The notes under the pieces: generated by a model
Databases searched by the model: none
Seen by the model: only the letters and a program-made list of their open reading frames with translations
Told to the model about the DNA's origin: nothing
Translations under genes and position numbers: made by a program
NCBI GenBank assembly: GCA_963970005.1
Contig: CAXAMN010003692.1
Coordinates: 307,099-371,098, forward strand
Reading direction: 5' to 3'
DNA length: 64,000 bases
From: Durusdinium trenchii
Lineage: Eukaryota; Sar; Dinophyceae; Suessiales; Symbiodiniaceae
Shown: in pieces, positions 61,858 to 64,000 of the stretch
How the letters are laid out: every line of letters begins with the position of its first letter
Numbering within the stretch: the stretch's first letter is position 1

Positions 61858-64000
61858 AGTTGAGTCAAGGAACTTGAAAGGCGACTTGCCGCGTTTCCCA
61901 GCGACACCCGAGTTTCACAAAGGCCAAAGAAAACGCCCATGTACTCGGCCAAGAACTGGCAAAACCGGCAAAGGCAAAGGCAAGCGGCTTCACACCCACT
62001 CTTCCGAAACTTCTTCCCCGTCACATTATGTACCGCAGTCCTCCGCACAAAAAGACTTTCTTCGTGTCCCTCAATTATCACAGTATGAGCCTCTCCATTC
62101 CGCGGTGGACTGTGAGGAGCGCTCGCAGGGCTCAATTCCCCCTGGAGCTCCAGCAGCACAAGCTGCAAACGTATCGAACGAAGACTTACCAACTGCAAGC
62201 GACATTCGACGAAAAACTCCAACCAGTGACGCTGCTGTTAGATCGGAATGATCAATTTTTGCGTTTCGACCCACTTGGCGGGCGGAATTCGCCCCACCGT
62301 AGAATATATAGAATTTATGTACAAAGGTGAGACTGAAAGCCCAAGTGGCAAACGTAGGTTCAGCATGCGCAAGGGAAGGCTCATTCAAATCTTAGACTCT
62401 GTGAGCTAGAGGTGCGGCGGCCTTGTTTATGCAATTGCTCAAATTGTCAACATGCAGTGGCAAACCACATGGCCAATAGGTCTTACAGAATATGCTGGTC
62501 TACAAGTGCCATGGCGCGGGCTTAAAGCTGTATTATATTCTACTTTGAGCTGCGGGGCACCACTTCATTATCTTCATCACTATTTGGACTTGACTTGTTT
62601 TACTTGGACTTGATGTGGAAAGGTGTCCGTGAATGATCGTTGAGACGCTCCTGTGGTAGCTTTTTGCGATACACAGCATTTCTCAAATACCTATTATTTA
62701 CACATACGTATGCGCACACATTAAAGTGTGCAGTTTTGCATAGATATGCATAGACCTGGAGCTTAGGTGAGCCTCGATCAGTCAGCACAAATGCCCTCTT
62801 GCAATTTGCAATGAAAGATTATGAGCAGTGGTGCTCATGCACAAACTATTTTCTTGAATTTTTACAAGTCTGGTAGCCTTCTCTTCTGCATCAAATGCTA
62901 GTCAGCGAATGCCCTTCACGGTTTGAAGCCAATCAGGGACTTGTCCTAACAAAGGGAAACACTTTGCCAGAACCAGCGGGGGAATGGCTGTGGAAAACGC
63001 TCGCTACATATCATAGTGTGATGCTATTATCTGCGACCTGTGCAGGAAATGGAGACCTATGTCAAGAGAAGTGGCTCCTGGAGGGCTTTGAGTTCACGTC
63101 GCATCTCTTCTTCATTTGCTTTCAGCTCCTCAGGATTGAATCATCATTAACAAGTCTGGTGGCTTTCTGCCATGAAGGAAGCTTCGCATAAGTTCAAATC
63201 AAACATCACCGAACCGAGCCCGGCCTCGGTCTTTGGCAAAGCAGCGCTAATTTCTTCCTTGATTTCCTCAAATGAGCTCAATCTCACTGCGCCTAAATAT
63301 TTCACTGCCTATTGAGATCCTATTGAGATGAAATAGCAATGTCGAAAACCAATATAATATCATGGTGTATCGGCGAAAAAACAAAACAGCAAACATGTAC
63401 AAAACATAGGAGAATCGTTCAGGCGAGTGAACATTAACCTCAAATTTGATAGAGTTTGCCACAGGAAATAACATCTCCAACTGTTGCTACAGGAGTGCGC
63501 CCCATGTTGAAGAAACTTGTTCTGATATGTTCTAATCAACCAATCGCTCTTGTACGATAGCTCAACTCAAGTCCCTTCATTCGATAGCTGTCTCCGAAGG
63601 ATTGCCCCATGCTGAAACCAAATGTCAAAAAGGGATCCCCCAAACTCCATTGTCAGATTCCTGATCCCACTGTCGTCTCCTTTCCTAGGACTCAATGGTG
63701 AACTATTTTATTCTTTGTGATCTGTGTGTTGCATTCTTTTTGGGAGGGGGTGATTGATGTAAATACGTGACGTGATATAACATGACATGGAACATTTATA
63801 TATACAGTATGGCTAGACATGTGCAATTGTACTGAAACCAAACGGATCAGAATTCAAAGAACGTCAAACATCCTCGCGGCATCAGTGAGCCCTGCTGGCG
63901 GTTGCCAACCTTTTCAACAAACAACTTGTGGACGGTTTGCGGAGGTTGGTCACGTGAGTTTGCTGCCACATGCCGGTCCATAGCGGTCGCATGTTCGCGT
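61858..64000. other. Unassigned sequence
   Basis: Short open frames only (up to about 125 codons at 61,874-62,251), none with a domain I recognise. No RNA gene or mobile-element end is visible. Confidence 0.5.

Overview
The window reads as nuclear DNA of a dinoflagellate, most likely of the Symbiodinium group. Four things point there: families of reverse-transcriptase elements carrying DNA methyltransferase domains, polyproteins with the CCCH, aspartic protease, integrase and YVDD blocks seen in dinoflagellate copia elements, a near match to the dinoflagellate spliced leader inside an LTR, and very low density of ordinary genes. I recognise no housekeeping gene, rRNA, tRNA or CRISPR array. 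Nearly all recognisable coding sequence belongs to mobile elements, and from about 21 kb onward these are nested or back to back, almost all on the minus strand.

Layout. 1-7.6 kb: CAG-rich microsatellite, a small MITE-like inverted repeat (2.2-2.7 kb) and otherwise unassigned sequence. 7.6-12.6 kb: a strongly AT-rich island with degenerate tandem repeats, bounded by related minisatellites in opposite orientation. 12.7-15.1 kb: plus-strand remnant of a DNA transposase with several frameshifts. 15.3-21.3 kb: tandem repeats and unassigned DNA. 21.36-39.87 kb: a decayed tyrosine-recombinase (YR) retrotransposon with split direct repeats, order gag - RT - cytosine methyltransferase - RNase H - YR. 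It is cut between RNase H and YR by an 11.2 kb DNA transposon (22,908-34,122) that has 16-bp inverted ends. That transposon carries a transposase, a zinc-finger protein, a lysine-rich protein, a KH/coiled-coil protein and its own DNA C5 methyltransferase. 40.84-52.88 kb: a young copia-type LTR retrotransposon with identical 147-bp LTRs and a 5-bp target duplication. It is very long (12 kb) and adds, after RNase H, a methyltransferase-like domain, an SGNH-hydrolase-like domain, a Tpt1/KptA RNA 2'-phosphotransferase-like protein and a double zinc-ribbon protein. 53.27-53.64 kb is an assembly gap. 53.87-61.65 kb: a second, better preserved YR retrotransposon with RT, RNase H, methyltransferase-like and YR domains. 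61.7-64 kb: minisatellite and unassigned DNA.

How the parts fit. Four elements of three transposon classes lie within about 40 kb, and each encodes its own methyltransferase or methyltransferase-like domain. The copia element is the most intact and the most unusual because of its RNA-processing cargo. The 11.2 kb DNA transposon repeats a short GGCTCGCC motif at or near the 5' end of each of its five main genes, which looks like a shared leader or splice-acceptor signature. Family assignments were made by reading motifs by eye; no database search was run.
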